Assembly: GCF_030268885.1 (NCBI RefSeq)
Contig: NZ_BSSA01000001.1
Coordinates: 682,001-746,000, forward strand
Direction: 5' to 3'
DNA: 64,000 bases
Source: Kitasatospora phosalacinea
GTDB lineage: Bacteria; Actinomycetota; Actinomycetes; Streptomycetales; Streptomycetaceae
Below, in pieces: positions 32,515 through 41,485 of the stretch (position 1 is its first letter; every line of letters begins with the position of its first letter). The position numbers and the translations under genes were made by a program. Below the pieces are notes generated by a model. It was not told where the DNA came from and made no database searches. It worked only from the letters and a program-made list of their open reading frames with translations.

Positions 32515-34386
32515 TCAGCCGGAGGTCAACTGGACGGCCGCCTCCACGCCGGAGGCGACCGCCCCGGCGATCCACGCGTGGTAGCGCGGCTGGCAGTGGT
32601 CGCCCGCGAAGAACAGCCGGTCCGCGACCGGGGCGGCGACCTGCGGGCCGAGGCTGAGCAGTTGGCCGGGGGTCTCGATGACGGCCTCGCCGAGCGCCCA
32701 GCGGTTGCGCAGCCAGGACTGCGAGACGTGCCGGCCGGTGGCGTAGCGGCGGATCCGCTCGCCGAACAGGCCCGCCAGGTGGTCGAGCGCCTCGGTGTGC
32801 CGGTCGGCGGGGGTGAGCGCGTCGAAGCGCAGCGCGTCCTCGGCCCAGTTGTAGGCGGCCAGCACGACGCCGCCGGGGGCGCCGTCGTCGCTCGGGTGGG
32901 AGGGGAAGTAGACGAACCGGCTGGCCTCGTCCGAGACGCAGCCGCCGCCGACCGCCGCGACCGCGTTCCCGTGCGGGGCGGGCCGGTAGGCGGCGCCGAG
33001 CTTCGCCCGCCAGGTGTCCTCGTCCCACTCCCACCAGCGCTCGGTGAACTCGACCAGCACCTTGTGCGCGGTGTCGTGCTTGAGCTCGGCGATCGCCCGG
33101 CGCTTGCCGTACGGCAGGATCGGGTCGAAGTCGACGTGCCGCAGCGCCGCGTACGGCACCGCCAGCACCACCGCGTCCGCCCGGTACTCGTACCGGTCGC
33201 CGCCGATCGCGCCCGCGCACGCCTCGTCCTCGGGGCCGCTCTCCGGCTCGGCGACCACCGTCACCCCGCCGTCGCCCAGCCGGACGTGCGTGACGACCCG
33301 GCCGCGCTCGATCGGCAGGCCCTTCGCGAGCGCCTCGGTCAGCGCGTCGGTGCCCGCGCTGAACTCGAAGTACGTCACCGCCGGGTTGATGTCGGACGCG
33401 TCGAACGCCGAGTGCAGGAAGCCGTACGACAGCCGGCTGGTCAGGTTCTCCAGCGTGCCCACCGCCTGCACCTGTGCGTCGCTCCAGCCCTCGCCCTCCT
33501 GCAGGTAGCGCAGCAGCGAGTAGCCGTCCAGGTCGTACAGCAGCTGCGCCATGCCGGTGACCCGCTGCTCGATCGGCTTGTCGCTCCAGGAGCCGTCGCC
33601 GCCGCGCACCATGGTGTACGCCCGGGCAGTGTCCAGCGCGCGGTCGAAGGCGGCGGCCGCGGTCAGGTCGCTGTCCCAGCCGAAGCTCTTGTTCACGGGC
33701 CGCGGGTCGGCCGCGTACGCCGCCTTGCTGACGGTCTGCCCGTTGACGTGCACCAGCCGCCCGCCCAGGCCCTTCGGCGCGGTGTACGCGGGTGCGCTGC
33801 CGGTGGCGAACTCCTCGCCCGTCCACGACCGGTAGACCACCCGGGCGTCACCGGAGACCAGGTCGGGGGAGGGCGGGACGTCCACCAGGTGGAAGGGGCG
33901 GCGCTGCACCCCCAGGTGGTCCGCCAGCGCGAGGGTCAGCACGTGGCTGGAGGGGATGCGCATCGCGCCCGCCTCGGCGTGCAGCCGCGGGTCCTGCCAC
34001 ACCCCGCCGCGGAAGGTCTTCACCCGGCCGCCGACCCGGCTCCGGTTCGCCTCCAGCACCCGCACCCGGTGCCCGGCCGCCAGCAGCAGCCGCGCGCACA
34101 CCATGCCCGCCACGCCCGCGCCCACCACCAGCACCTCGCGCGGCGCGGCGGGACGCAGCCGCTGACGCCCGGTCAGCAGCTTCAGGTAGTCCAGCGTCAG
34201 GTCGCGGTGGTCGGCGTCGGTCAGCAGGATCCGGCGCGCCATGGTCAGCGCCGCCTGCTGCCGGGCCGGGTCGGGCGGCGGCGGGGTCGTACCGGCGGCC
34301 CGGGAGAGGCCGGCCCCGGGGCCGGCCAGGGCGGCGGCGGTCATCGCACCGCCGGAGGCAAGGAACAGTCCGCGTCGAGAGATCAC
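32515..34386 (-). CDS. Tat-exported flavin monoamine oxidase (L-amino acid oxidase-like)
   Basis: 623 residues. N-terminal twin-arginine signal (SRRGLFLASGG, then a hydrophobic stretch). The FAD Rossmann motif is VLVVGAGVAGMVCARLLL (about 80-97) followed by VLEANRSRVGGRVKTFR, and the C-terminal flavin motif is FFAGDHCQPRYHAWIAGA. This is the amine oxidase superfamily of secreted L-amino acid oxidases and tryptophan 2-monooxygenase-like enzymes, which oxidise amino acids to imino acids and H2O2. The GTG start at 34386 keeps the Tat motif near the N-terminus. Substrate not predictable. Confidence 0.88.
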   Translation of the reverse strand: MISRRGLFLASGGAMTAAALAGPGAGLSRAAGTTPPPPDPARQQAALTMARRILLTDADHRDLTLDYLKLLTGRQRLRPAAPREVLVVGAGVAGMVCARLLLAAGHRVRVLEANRSRVGGRVKTFRGGVWQDPRLHAEAGAMRIPSSHVLTLALADHLGVQRRPFHLVDVPPSPDLVSGDARVVYRSWTGEEFATGSAPAYTAPKGLGGRLVHVNGQTVSKAAYAADPRPVNKSFGWDSDLTAAAAFDRALDTARAYTMVRGGDGSWSDKPIEQRVTGMAQLLYDLDGYSLLRYLQEGEGWSDAQVQAVGTLENLTSRLSYGFLHSAFDASDINPAVTYFEFSAGTDALTEALAKGLPIERGRVVTHVRLGDGGVTVVAEPESGPEDEACAGAIGGDRYEYRADAVVLAVPYAALRHVDFDPILPYGKRRAIAELKHDTAHKVLVEFTERWWEWDEDTWRAKLGAAYRPAPHGNAVAAVGGGCVSDEASRFVYFPSHPSDDGAPGGVVLAAYNWAEDALRFDALTPADRHTEALDHLAGLFGERIRRYATGRHVSQSWLRNRWALGEAVIETPGQLLSLGPQVAAPVADRLFFAGDHCQPRYHAWIAGAVASGVEAAVQLTSG

Positions 34387-34502
34387 CCGCCACACCCTGG
34401 CAGCGCCGACCCGCCCGACACGCCACCTCCGCCCACGAACGGCCCCGCCGTCACCCGGCCGGGGGCGCTCGAAGCACGCTCCGGCGCACACCCCCCACCC
34501 GC

Positions 34503-34868
34503 TCACTCCTCGCGGGGCAGCGTCCACGCGGGGTCGCCGTCGGGCGGCGGCGGAACGACGGTCCAGGCGCTCCGGTCGGCGTCCGGGTCCCAGTACGGCA
34601 CGGTGGCGGAGCTGCCGTCGTCGTAGTACATGCCGTACGCCCAGTGCTCGGGCGTCTCGTGGCACATCAGGTCGGGGTACGGCTCGAACTCGGACCGCCC
34701 CCACGAACGGTTCATCCGGGCCACCGCCTCGGCCCGGGAGATCCCGAACGACTCCAGCACGGCGGTCATCTCCAGCAGGAACCCGGACATCCCGGCGTCC
34801 GCCCGCGCCACCAGCCCGTACGCGGGTAGCGTCACCTCCCCGGCAGGGCCACCGTCCTGCTGCTCCAC
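34503..34868 (-). CDS. Hypothetical protein, about 121 aa
   Basis: Soluble, with GISRAEAVARMNRSWG and a tryptophan- and tyrosine-rich C-terminal half (HWAYGMYYDDGSSATVPYW). I do not recognise the family; it resembles small Streptomyces proteins of unknown function. The GTG at 34868 is 9 bases after GGGGAG; an in-frame GTG at 34877 directly abuts that site. Downstream of a polytopic membrane protein gene on the same strand, with a 49-base gap. Confidence 0.65.
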   Translation of the reverse strand: MEQQDGGPAGEVTLPAYGLVARADAGMSGFLLEMTAVLESFGISRAEAVARMNRSWGRSEFEPYPDLMCHETPEHWAYGMYYDDGSSATVPYWDPDADRSAWTVVPPPPDGDPAWTLPREE

Positions 34869-34917
34869 CTGCGTCACCTCCCCTGCGGCCGCCCCGTGGC
34901 GGACCGCGCTGCGCACG

Positions 34918-36459
34918 TTACCCGGTGGCCCCGCGGGACGGCGCCCCTCCGGGCGCGGACGGCGGCTGCCACGGCGGGTACCCGGAGCGCGGGGCGCGCG
35001 GCAGGCCGCCGACCAGGGTGGTGACCACGCTGCCGGCCAGGGCGTAGCCCAGCGCCCGCAGGCAGGAGGTCGACCAGGGCAGCCGGGCGCCGGAGTCGGC
35101 GACGACGTGCAGGAAGGTCACGGCCCCCACCAGCGCCCCCGCCCCCAGCAGCGCCACCGTGTTCCGGTGGCCCGGGTGGGCGAACGGCGGGCGCCGCCAC
35201 AGCAGGGCCGTCCACGGGAGCGCCATCGCCCCCACCAGCCACAGCAGCCACGGCAGCCGGTCCCCGTGCAGGACCGGCAGGACCGCCAGCCAGCAGAACG
35301 GCAGGACGGTGCGGAGCGCCAGCCGCCACAGCAGGGGTGCCGGAACGGACGGGCCGCCCGCGCGCAGGCGGCGCGCCCCCAGGCCGGTGAGGACCGCCGC
35401 CGTGCCCGCGACGAAGGACAGCGGCACGGCCGCCATCATCCGCAGCACCCCGTCGCCCCCGGCCGGGTCGGGCCGCGGCGGCAGCGGGACGGCGGTCCAG
35501 CGGCCGTCCGCGGTCCGCACCTGCAGGCCGTGGTGCGGGTAGCGGACGACCACCGTGTGCCCGCCGCCGGGGACGGCGGCCAGCACCAGCTGGCACGGCG
35601 TCGGCGGCAGGGGCGACGCGGTGGCCGCGGACGGCGCCGGGGACCACGCGGCACCCGCGGACGGCACCGGCGTGCCGGTCCCCTCCAACGGCGCCACCTC
35701 CGGCGGGAGGTACTCCGCCTGCCAGCTGGCCCGCCCGTCCCGGCTGACCTCCACCGGCAGCCCGTACCCCGGGGCCCGGAAGCAGAGGTGCGGATCCTCG
35801 GGCAGGCACAGCCCGTCCGCCGCGGTCGCGGCCTCGGCCGCGGCGGGCGGCGCGGTGGCCTTCCCGCTGCCGGGGTCGAGCCGCCAGGTCAGGCCGCCGT
35901 CCTCGCTGGTCCACCGACGGGCCTCGTACAGCACCGGCCTCCCGTCCTCGCTCCACAGGGCGGCCTCCGGCACCGTCGCCGCCGAGGTCGCGGCCGTCGC
36001 CAGGACCGCCAGCGGCACCGCGACCAGCGCCAGTGCCCGCCGCAGCGGCCGCGGCCGGGCGCTGCGGCGCCACAGCCACCAGGCCACCGCGAGGACGGGC
36101 AGCGCCAGCAGGTCGGTCCGGTCGGCGACCGTGCGGCTCGGCACGCCCGTCAGCAACGACCAGCCGTGGGAGGCCAGTTCGGCCCCGGCGGCGGAGGACT
36201 TGGCGCACCCGAAGGTCAGCGCCGTCAGCGCCACCCCGAGCCGGGCCGCCCGTTCGCCGCGCAGCCGCGGCACGGCCGAGACCAGCAGGGCCAGCAGCGG
36301 CGGGACGACCAGCATCCACGCCGCGTCACTGACCTTGCCGGTCACCGCCCCCGGCCACGCCCGTTTGCCCACCCGGTCGTTGAACGCCAGCACGGCGATG
36401 GCCAGCAGTGTTCCCGGGTGCCCCGCCCAGCGCAGCACCCGCCCCCCGTCGTTGCGCAT
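34918..36459 (-). CDS. Polytopic membrane protein of unknown function
   Basis: 513 residues. About four N-terminal membrane segments (residues 15-165), an extracytoplasmic domain of about 160 residues (cysteines in GLCLPEDPHLCF and TPCQLV) with WTSEDGGLTWRL, which resembles a beta-propeller BNR strand, and then five or so C-terminal segments. The N-terminal LLAIAVLAFNDRVGKRAWPG is highly conserved-looking. No enzymatic motif is recognised. It could be a receptor or sensor. Start ATG at 36459. Confidence 0.78.
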   Translation of the reverse strand: MRNDGGRVLRWAGHPGTLLAIAVLAFNDRVGKRAWPGAVTGKVSDAAWMLVVPPLLALLVSAVPRLRGERAARLGVALTALTFGCAKSSAAGAELASHGWSLLTGVPSRTVADRTDLLALPVLAVAWWLWRRSARPRPLRRALALVAVPLAVLATAATSAATVPEAALWSEDGRPVLYEARRWTSEDGGLTWRLDPGSGKATAPPAAAEAATAADGLCLPEDPHLCFRAPGYGLPVEVSRDGRASWQAEYLPPEVAPLEGTGTPVPSAGAAWSPAPSAATASPLPPTPCQLVLAAVPGGGHTVVVRYPHHGLQVRTADGRWTAVPLPPRPDPAGGDGVLRMMAAVPLSFVAGTAAVLTGLGARRLRAGGPSVPAPLLWRLALRTVLPFCWLAVLPVLHGDRLPWLLWLVGAMALPWTALLWRRPPFAHPGHRNTVALLGAGALVGAVTFLHVVADSGARLPWSTSCLRALGYALAGSVVTTLVGGLPRAPRSGYPPWQPPSAPGGAPSRGATG

Positions 36460-36557
36460 GGGAACGAGTCTCCCGACGCCGCGTCACGTCCCGGCCACGG
36501 CCGCGTCTCGCTCCCGCAGCCGGTCCGCGGCGGCGGGAGCGGGACGCGGGCCGGCCG

Positions 36558-39500
36558 TCACCCCGCGGTGACCTCCTCCAGGTCGGCGAGCAGCTCGGAG
36601 GCGGCGACCGGGTCCAGGTCGCCGTAGCGCAGCGGGTAGTCGCGGCTGCTCCAGTGGTCGCCGGGTGCGGAGTCCAGCCAGACCGCCTCGAAGGTCTGGT
36701 CGGGGAACATGTCGACCAGGCCGACCGCGATGCCCTCGTCCAACTGGATGACCAGGTGGCAGCCCTCGCCGAGCCGCTTGGAGAACCAGCGCTCCACCCC
36801 GGCGTCCTGCGGCTCGCCGCGCTCCCAGCCGCGCTTGGTCAGGCCCAGCAGCCGGCCGACCGGAACGGTGCAGCCCTCGAAGCGGTGCAGCCGGTTCGCG
36901 GCGGCCTCCTCGGGGGTGAACCGGCGCACGGGGCGGCCGAGTTGCGGGAACGGCTGGAGGATCTCGTAGTCGGCGAACAGCTCCGACCACTGCTCCACCC
37001 GCTCCTCGCCCAGGTGCAGCGGATGGGCGATCCGGACGGTCGCGTCCGCGGGGAGGGCGAAGACCTCGTCGTGGACGTCGGTGAAGGTGCGGTCCTCGGC
37101 GACCCGGAAGGCGGCGTCGTCGGCCAGCCAGACCAGTCGCCGCGCCAGGTGCCACACCAGCGGGTGCTCGACGAACAGCGAGGTGAACTCCTCGGCGCTC
37201 CACGAGCGTTGGGCGACCATCGCACCCTCCAGGCGGCGCAGCTGGTCGCCCGCGACGGTGCGCACGTCCTTCTTCAGCGCCATGAAGCGCTTGCGCTCGG
37301 CCGGGGCCAGCTCCGGGTCGTCCTTGACGCCCGGCGCGGGCAGGTCCTTGCGCCGCTTGCCGTCGGCGTCCAGCACGTACGGGCGCAGCTGCTCGTCGAA
37401 GCCGACGGTGAACGTCCGGCTGCCGTAGTCGATCACCGTGGTGCCGTCCGGACCCAGGCCCAGGTCCGGCACCAGGCGGTCGGCGAGCTGCTCGGGGGTC
37501 AGGCCCAGGCCCTCCGCGACCTCGGCGATCTTCTCCTGGGCGCGGGCCTTCAGCGCCTTGAACTTCACCCGCTGCGCGACGCCGTGCAGGTGCAGCAGCG
37601 CCAGGTCGGTGCCGATCGCGGCCAGCACGTCCAGGCCCTCGACGGCCCGCTGGTGCGCACCCTGCCCCGGCCACTCGCGCACCACCGGGGTCAGCCGGCG
37701 CACCGTCGTGTCGTCGCCCAGCACCCCCAGCGCGGACAGCACCCAGCTCTCCTTCGACGGCATCCCGACCTGCTGCCACTGCTCGAACAGCGCCCAGCCG
37801 AACTCGGCCAGCCCCTCGGCCCGGCAGGTCTCCGCCACCACGGCCAGCCCCGGGTACGGGACACCGGGCTTGGACATCGCCAGCATCGTCAGCACGTGCC
37901 GCACCGCCTCCGCGGGCAGCGCCGACGGCTCCTCGCCGGGAGCGCGCAGCAGCAGCTGCGGCAGGACGGCCGGCTGCGCCCAGGCCGGCAGCACCGGCAC
38001 CCGGGCCGGGAGGGCGTTCTCCATCGGGTCCGTGGCCAGCGCCTCCGCGACCACCTCCGCGGCCGCGGCGCCGTAGCGGTCCTCGACCGCGGCGAGCAGC
38101 GCCCCCTCCCCGGCGTCCGCGGCGACCAGCCGCAGCGCCTGCTCGGCGGCGCCGCGCTCCCGCCCGGCCGGGCCGACCGCGTCCGGGACGAGCAGCAGGG
38201 CGCCCGCCACCCCGTGCCGGGCGAACCACGAACGGGCCGTCGCGTGCACCGACTTGAGCCGCACCAGCCCGTCCGCCAGCAGCCGGGCCGCCCCCACCGC
38301 GCGGAACGGCAGCAGCAGCGAGGAGAGCGCCGCGGGCTTGGCCCGGGCGGCGTGCAGCACCATCGGCAGCGCCGCCGCCCCGTACCTGGCGACCACCGGC
38401 GGCAGGTACTCCGACCCGCCCCACAGGTCGGCGGGCCGCCACGCGGCGAGGGCCGGGGCCAGCGCCTCCACCGGGCCCTGCACCAGCAGCCGGGACGGGT
38501 ACCAGAGGCTGTGGGACTCGCCCAGCACGGTCCTCGCCTGGGCGGCCCAGTCGGTGTCCGCCGGGAACTGCCACCCGGTGAGGAACTCGGACCGGCCCCA
38601 GCGCTCCTGCTCCCCGGGCCGCCAGACCAGCTCCACGCCCTCGTCCGGCCGCAGGCCCTCCAGCACCCGGGCCTTGCGCCGGGTGCGCGGACGCGTCCAC
38701 GGCGGCGAGACCAGCAGCGGCGGCAGCGCCTCCGGCGCGGCCTCGGCGGCCTGCGGGCGGGCACCGTCCAGCTCCGCGACCAGCGCGGCCGTCGCCCCGT
38801 CCAACCGCGGCAGGATCTGCGGCAGCAGCTCCCGGTGCAGCCGGACGTGGCTGTCGAGCAGGGACCGGGCCGTCACCCCGTCCCGCCCGCCCCGCGCCGC
38901 CGCCTCGGCCAGCAGCCGCACCGCCCGCACCGGGTACCGCTGCGCGGCCTCCTGCAGCGCCGGACGGACGTGCTTGCTGTCCAGCTTGGTCAGCAGCAGC
39001 CGGAAGGCCCCGTCGGACGGGAACCGGGCCAGCGCACCGGCGATCCGCTGCTCCTCGTCCGTCCCGTACGTCCGGCCGAACCCCTCGCCCACCAGCGGGG
39101 CGGCGGCCACGCCGACGCTGTCGGCGACGGTCGCGATCATCTGCGCCGTCCAGCCGCGCCAGGCCACCCAGGGGTTCCGGACGAACGCCTCCGCCTGCGC
39201 CGGGTCGTCCAGGGAGCACAGCAGCTGCTGCTGCAGCTCGGCCTGGTCGCCGTCGGCGTAGTGGGGCATGTCCGCGAGGCACTCGTCCATCCAGCCGGGC
39301 ACGCCCGGGGCCAGGAAGGAGGCCAGCGCCCGCTGCCGGGGCGTGCCCCGGTGCCCGGTGAGGACCGCGAGCACCTCCCGGTACTCCGCCTCCGGCGCGG
39401 CGGCGAGCAGGGTGCGCAGCCGTTCCCCGACCGGGAGGAGCTGCCGGGCGTGGTGGGACTGGTGGGCGGTCCGCGGCCGCAGCGCGATGTCCGAGACGTC

Positions 39501-40190
39501 GCGCCCGGACTGCAGGTAGTGGGTCTCCACCGCGTGCGTCTCCAGCACCGCGCGCACCGCGAAGGACAGCCCGTGCCGGGCCGTCCAGACGTCGGCGAAC
39601 AGCGACTGCTCCGCGGCGTCGGCCCGCCACGGGGTCGGCAGCATGTCGGCCACCGCCGCCGCGCCCACCGGGTCCGGCGCGCCCGCCAGGTAGGCGCGGG
39701 CGGCCCGCACCAGCTCCGGGTCGGAGGCCGGTGCGTCCAGCACCTGCTCCACCCAGTCCCCGCGGGCGGCGATCCGCCGCTGCTCCCGCTCCAGCGCCTC
39801 CGGCCCGGGCGGGGACACCTTCGGCACCCGGCCCCCGCGCCGCGGCAGCACCAGCCGCCGCCAGGCGTCGGGCAGCACGAACGCCTCCTCGTCCGGCAGT
39901 TCGCGCACCCCGGCGGCCTCCGCCTCCGCAACCCCTCCGGCCGCCCCGGCCGCGACCTCCGCCCGGACCTGCCGGGCCTCCCCGGCCGCGACCTCCGCGT
40001 ACCCCTTGCGCTCCTTCTCCGCGACCTGCCTGGCGAAGTGCGCCGACGCCGCGTCGGCGGACGCCAGCTCCTTCGACTGCTCCCGCCCTTCGGTGCCGAT
40101 CCGCCCGTAGCGCACCCGCACCACCGGGCCCTCGACGGCCGCCTCCCAGAACTTCGCAGAACCGTCCCCGACGAGCTCCCAGCGCCGCAC
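36558..40190 (-). CDS. WGR and DUF4132 domain protein (MolR-like)
   Basis: 1210 residues. The N-terminus is a WGR domain (RRWELVGDGSAKFWEAAV and RYGRIGTEGR, about residues 2-75), a domain that binds nucleic acid ends in PARPs and also in bacterial proteins. A Glu/Ala-rich coil follows, then a very long HEAT-like helical region, and at the C-terminus a DUF4132 domain (about 900-1210, with VKFKALKARAQEKIAEVAE and TDVHDEVFALP). MolR family members have this layout; their activity is not established. The GTG at 40190 is 6 bases after GGAGGA. The gene stands alone with a 390-base upstream gap. Confidence 0.88.
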   Translation of the reverse strand: MRRWELVGDGSAKFWEAAVEGPVVRVRYGRIGTEGREQSKELASADAASAHFARQVAEKERKGYAEVAAGEARQVRAEVAAGAAGGVAEAEAAGVRELPDEEAFVLPDAWRRLVLPRRGGRVPKVSPPGPEALEREQRRIAARGDWVEQVLDAPASDPELVRAARAYLAGAPDPVGAAAVADMLPTPWRADAAEQSLFADVWTARHGLSFAVRAVLETHAVETHYLQSGRDVSDIALRPRTAHQSHHARQLLPVGERLRTLLAAAPEAEYREVLAVLTGHRGTPRQRALASFLAPGVPGWMDECLADMPHYADGDQAELQQQLLCSLDDPAQAEAFVRNPWVAWRGWTAQMIATVADSVGVAAAPLVGEGFGRTYGTDEEQRIAGALARFPSDGAFRLLLTKLDSKHVRPALQEAAQRYPVRAVRLLAEAAARGGRDGVTARSLLDSHVRLHRELLPQILPRLDGATAALVAELDGARPQAAEAAPEALPPLLVSPPWTRPRTRRKARVLEGLRPDEGVELVWRPGEQERWGRSEFLTGWQFPADTDWAAQARTVLGESHSLWYPSRLLVQGPVEALAPALAAWRPADLWGGSEYLPPVVARYGAAALPMVLHAARAKPAALSSLLLPFRAVGAARLLADGLVRLKSVHATARSWFARHGVAGALLLVPDAVGPAGRERGAAEQALRLVAADAGEGALLAAVEDRYGAAAAEVVAEALATDPMENALPARVPVLPAWAQPAVLPQLLLRAPGEEPSALPAEAVRHVLTMLAMSKPGVPYPGLAVVAETCRAEGLAEFGWALFEQWQQVGMPSKESWVLSALGVLGDDTTVRRLTPVVREWPGQGAHQRAVEGLDVLAAIGTDLALLHLHGVAQRVKFKALKARAQEKIAEVAEGLGLTPEQLADRLVPDLGLGPDGTTVIDYGSRTFTVGFDEQLRPYVLDADGKRRKDLPAPGVKDDPELAPAERKRFMALKKDVRTVAGDQLRRLEGAMVAQRSWSAEEFTSLFVEHPLVWHLARRLVWLADDAAFRVAEDRTFTDVHDEVFALPADATVRIAHPLHLGEERVEQWSELFADYEILQPFPQLGRPVRRFTPEEAAANRLHRFEGCTVPVGRLLGLTKRGWERGEPQDAGVERWFSKRLGEGCHLVIQLDEGIAVGLVDMFPDQTFEAVWLDSAPGDHWSSRDYPLRYGDLDPVAASELLADLEEVTAG

Positions 40191-40589
40191 AGCCACTCCT
40201 CCGCGCCCTGACCATCCGATGATCGACACCCGGCACCCTAGCCACGGCCCCCGACAACCCCTTCCGGCGGCCCCGTCGGCTCCGGCGGCCCGTCGGGAGG
40301 GAGAAAGTCGGGAGGGAGAAAACGGACGCGGGGGCCGCGCCGTGCGCACGGCCCCCGCGCCGGGGTGTGGGGCACCCCGTTCCCGCCCTCGTCGTCGTCG
40401 GATCTGCACACGGTGATGAGCCGTACGGTCTGCTCCGTCACTTGTGCCCGGTGCTGAGCTGCATCGTTGACGGGGAATCGAACCCCAGCGCTGCCCTCCA
40501 CGCACCAAGGGTCGGATGAACCGCCGACCGCGGTCTGTGCACGCCTCCGCCGCGACTACCCGCTCCCCACACCCGGTCCTCGGGGGAGA
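40191..40589. other. Gap upstream of the WGR gene with a T-arm-like hairpin and short open frames
   Basis: No gene is confidently supported. On the minus strand it holds a GGGG-TTCGATT-CCCC hairpin (40485-40471) resembling a tRNA T-arm without the rest of a tRNA; a 9-codon frame with a leader-peptide look (40464-40438, MQLSTGHK); a GTG frame overlapping its stop (40441-40238, 67 codons, low complexity at its end); a 7-bp hairpin (40379-40361); and a stronger terminator (40359-40327). A 15-base tandem duplication, GTCGGGAGGGAGAAA, is at 40292-40306 and 40307-40321. Confidence 0.45.
40319..40359 (-). terminator. Intrinsic terminator reading leftward
   Basis: Inverted repeat CGCGGGGGCCG / CGGCCCCCGCG (40327-40337 and 40349-40359) followed on the minus strand by TTTT at 40322-40319. 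It would end any transcript begun between 40360 and 40589 before it reaches the WGR gene. Confidence 0.65.
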
Positions 40590-41063
40590 TCAGTCCTCGA
40601 TCAGGTCGATCTCCCAGTTGGTGCGCTGGATCAGCGTGTCCACCTCCCGGATCTCCTTCGCCAGCGCGTCCGCCTCGGCCCGCAGCTCGGCCACCGGCAG
40701 CGCCGACAGGATCCGCAGCTCCGACCGCAACTGCCGCACCGCCCCGCGCTGGTCGCGCCCGGACGCGGCGTCCGCCGCCGAGGTGACCACCGAGTGCCGC
40801 AGCCGCAGCACGTCCCGCCGGGCCAGGGCGTCGGTGAGCGTGCCCCCGCCCTCCACCACGGCGGCCGAGTTCGTCCGGTTGATCTGCCGGATCAACCGCT
40901 CCAGCTCGTCCAGCACCTCCCCGGCCTGCGCCAGTACCTCGCCCGCGTCCTCGGCCGGCTCCTCGCCCTCCTGGTAGCGCGCACTGCCGACGACCCGCGC
41001 CCGCAACTGCTCCACCTGCCGCACCGCCGCCGCCCGCTGCGCGAGCGCCTCCGCCAGCTTCAC
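40590..41063 (-). CDS. DIP1984 family protein
   Basis: 157 residues, all alpha-helical. KLAEALAQRAAAVRQVEQLR at the N-terminus, then LERLIRQINRTNSAA and a C-terminal LIQRTNWEIDLIED are characteristic of the DIP1984 family (also called septicolysin-related or DUF6847). It is a long coiled-coil protein without signal peptide. The role is unknown. GTG start at 41063. Lies between the tRNA-Leu gene and the upstream gap of the WGR gene. Confidence 0.85.
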   Translation of the reverse strand: MKLAEALAQRAAAVRQVEQLRARVVGSARYQEGEEPAEDAGEVLAQAGEVLDELERLIRQINRTNSAAVVEGGGTLTDALARRDVLRLRHSVVTSAADAASGRDQRGAVRQLRSELRILSALPVAELRAEADALAKEIREVDTLIQRTNWEIDLIED

Positions 41064-41130
41064 CGCACCCTCACCCGTCCCCGTCCGTCCCGGAACGCAA
41101 GAGACCCCTGCCGCAGCAGGGGTCCCACAC

Positions 41131-41218
41131 TGGTGTCCGAGGGGGGACTTGAACCCCCACGCCCGATAAAGGGCACTAGCACCTCAAGCTAGCGCGTCTG
41201 CCATTCCGCCACCCGGAC
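41131..41218 (-). tRNA. tRNA-Leu (anticodon GAG)
   Basis: Canonical type II tRNA on the minus strand: acceptor GTCCGGG / CTCGGAC, D-arm with AATGGCAGAC, anticodon stem CTAGC / GCTAG with loop TTGAGGT (GAG, leucine), a long variable arm (GTGCCCTTTATCGGGCGT), T-loop TTCAAGT, discriminator A and an encoded CCA (41131-41133). It gives a useful contrast with the four atypical tRNA-like genes at 19-21 kb. Confidence 0.97.
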
Positions 41219-41485
41219 CGGGTGTCGTCCTCGCGGGGCGTCCCGCGCTGACACCGACAACAGTAGCAAAGATCGACTGCCAGACCCAAAACCGGGGGCG
41301 CGGGGGAGGCCGGGGCCCCGGAAGCGGGCGGTGGAGGGGGTCGTGAGGAGTGTCGGAGGGGAAACGACCTTGGGGCCGGACGGGTGCTGGGGGAGGATGG
41401 CGGGACGGCGCCCGCGGCCCCCGACCGGGGTCGGGGCGGCGCGGGCCGCAGCCGCGCCGGGGCGGGCAGACACGAGGTGGGAGCG

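Noticed and set aside
36408..40211. A 1267-codon open frame antisense to the WGR/DUF4132 gene
   Set aside because: It is a shadow of the real gene in high-GC DNA. It has Gln/Arg/Gly-rich composition, no recognisable domain and no independent ribosome-binding site; the minus-strand frame has clear WGR and DUF4132 sequence.
40471..40485. The TTCGATT hairpin as a complete tRNA
   Set aside because: No matching acceptor, D-arm or anticodon arm can be found on either side.
40238..40501. An 87-codon frame upstream of the WGR gene as a protein-coding gene
   Set aside because: It runs through a strong terminator hairpin and the tandem GTCGGGAGGGAGAAA repeat, has a low-complexity C-terminus, and lacks a ribosome-binding site. 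Kept only as part of the described gap.
41131..41218. tRNA-Leu as an integration site of a mobile element
   Set aside because: The gene is complete with CCA and no integrase or second partial copy is visible. The flanking genes are ordinary chromosomal ones.
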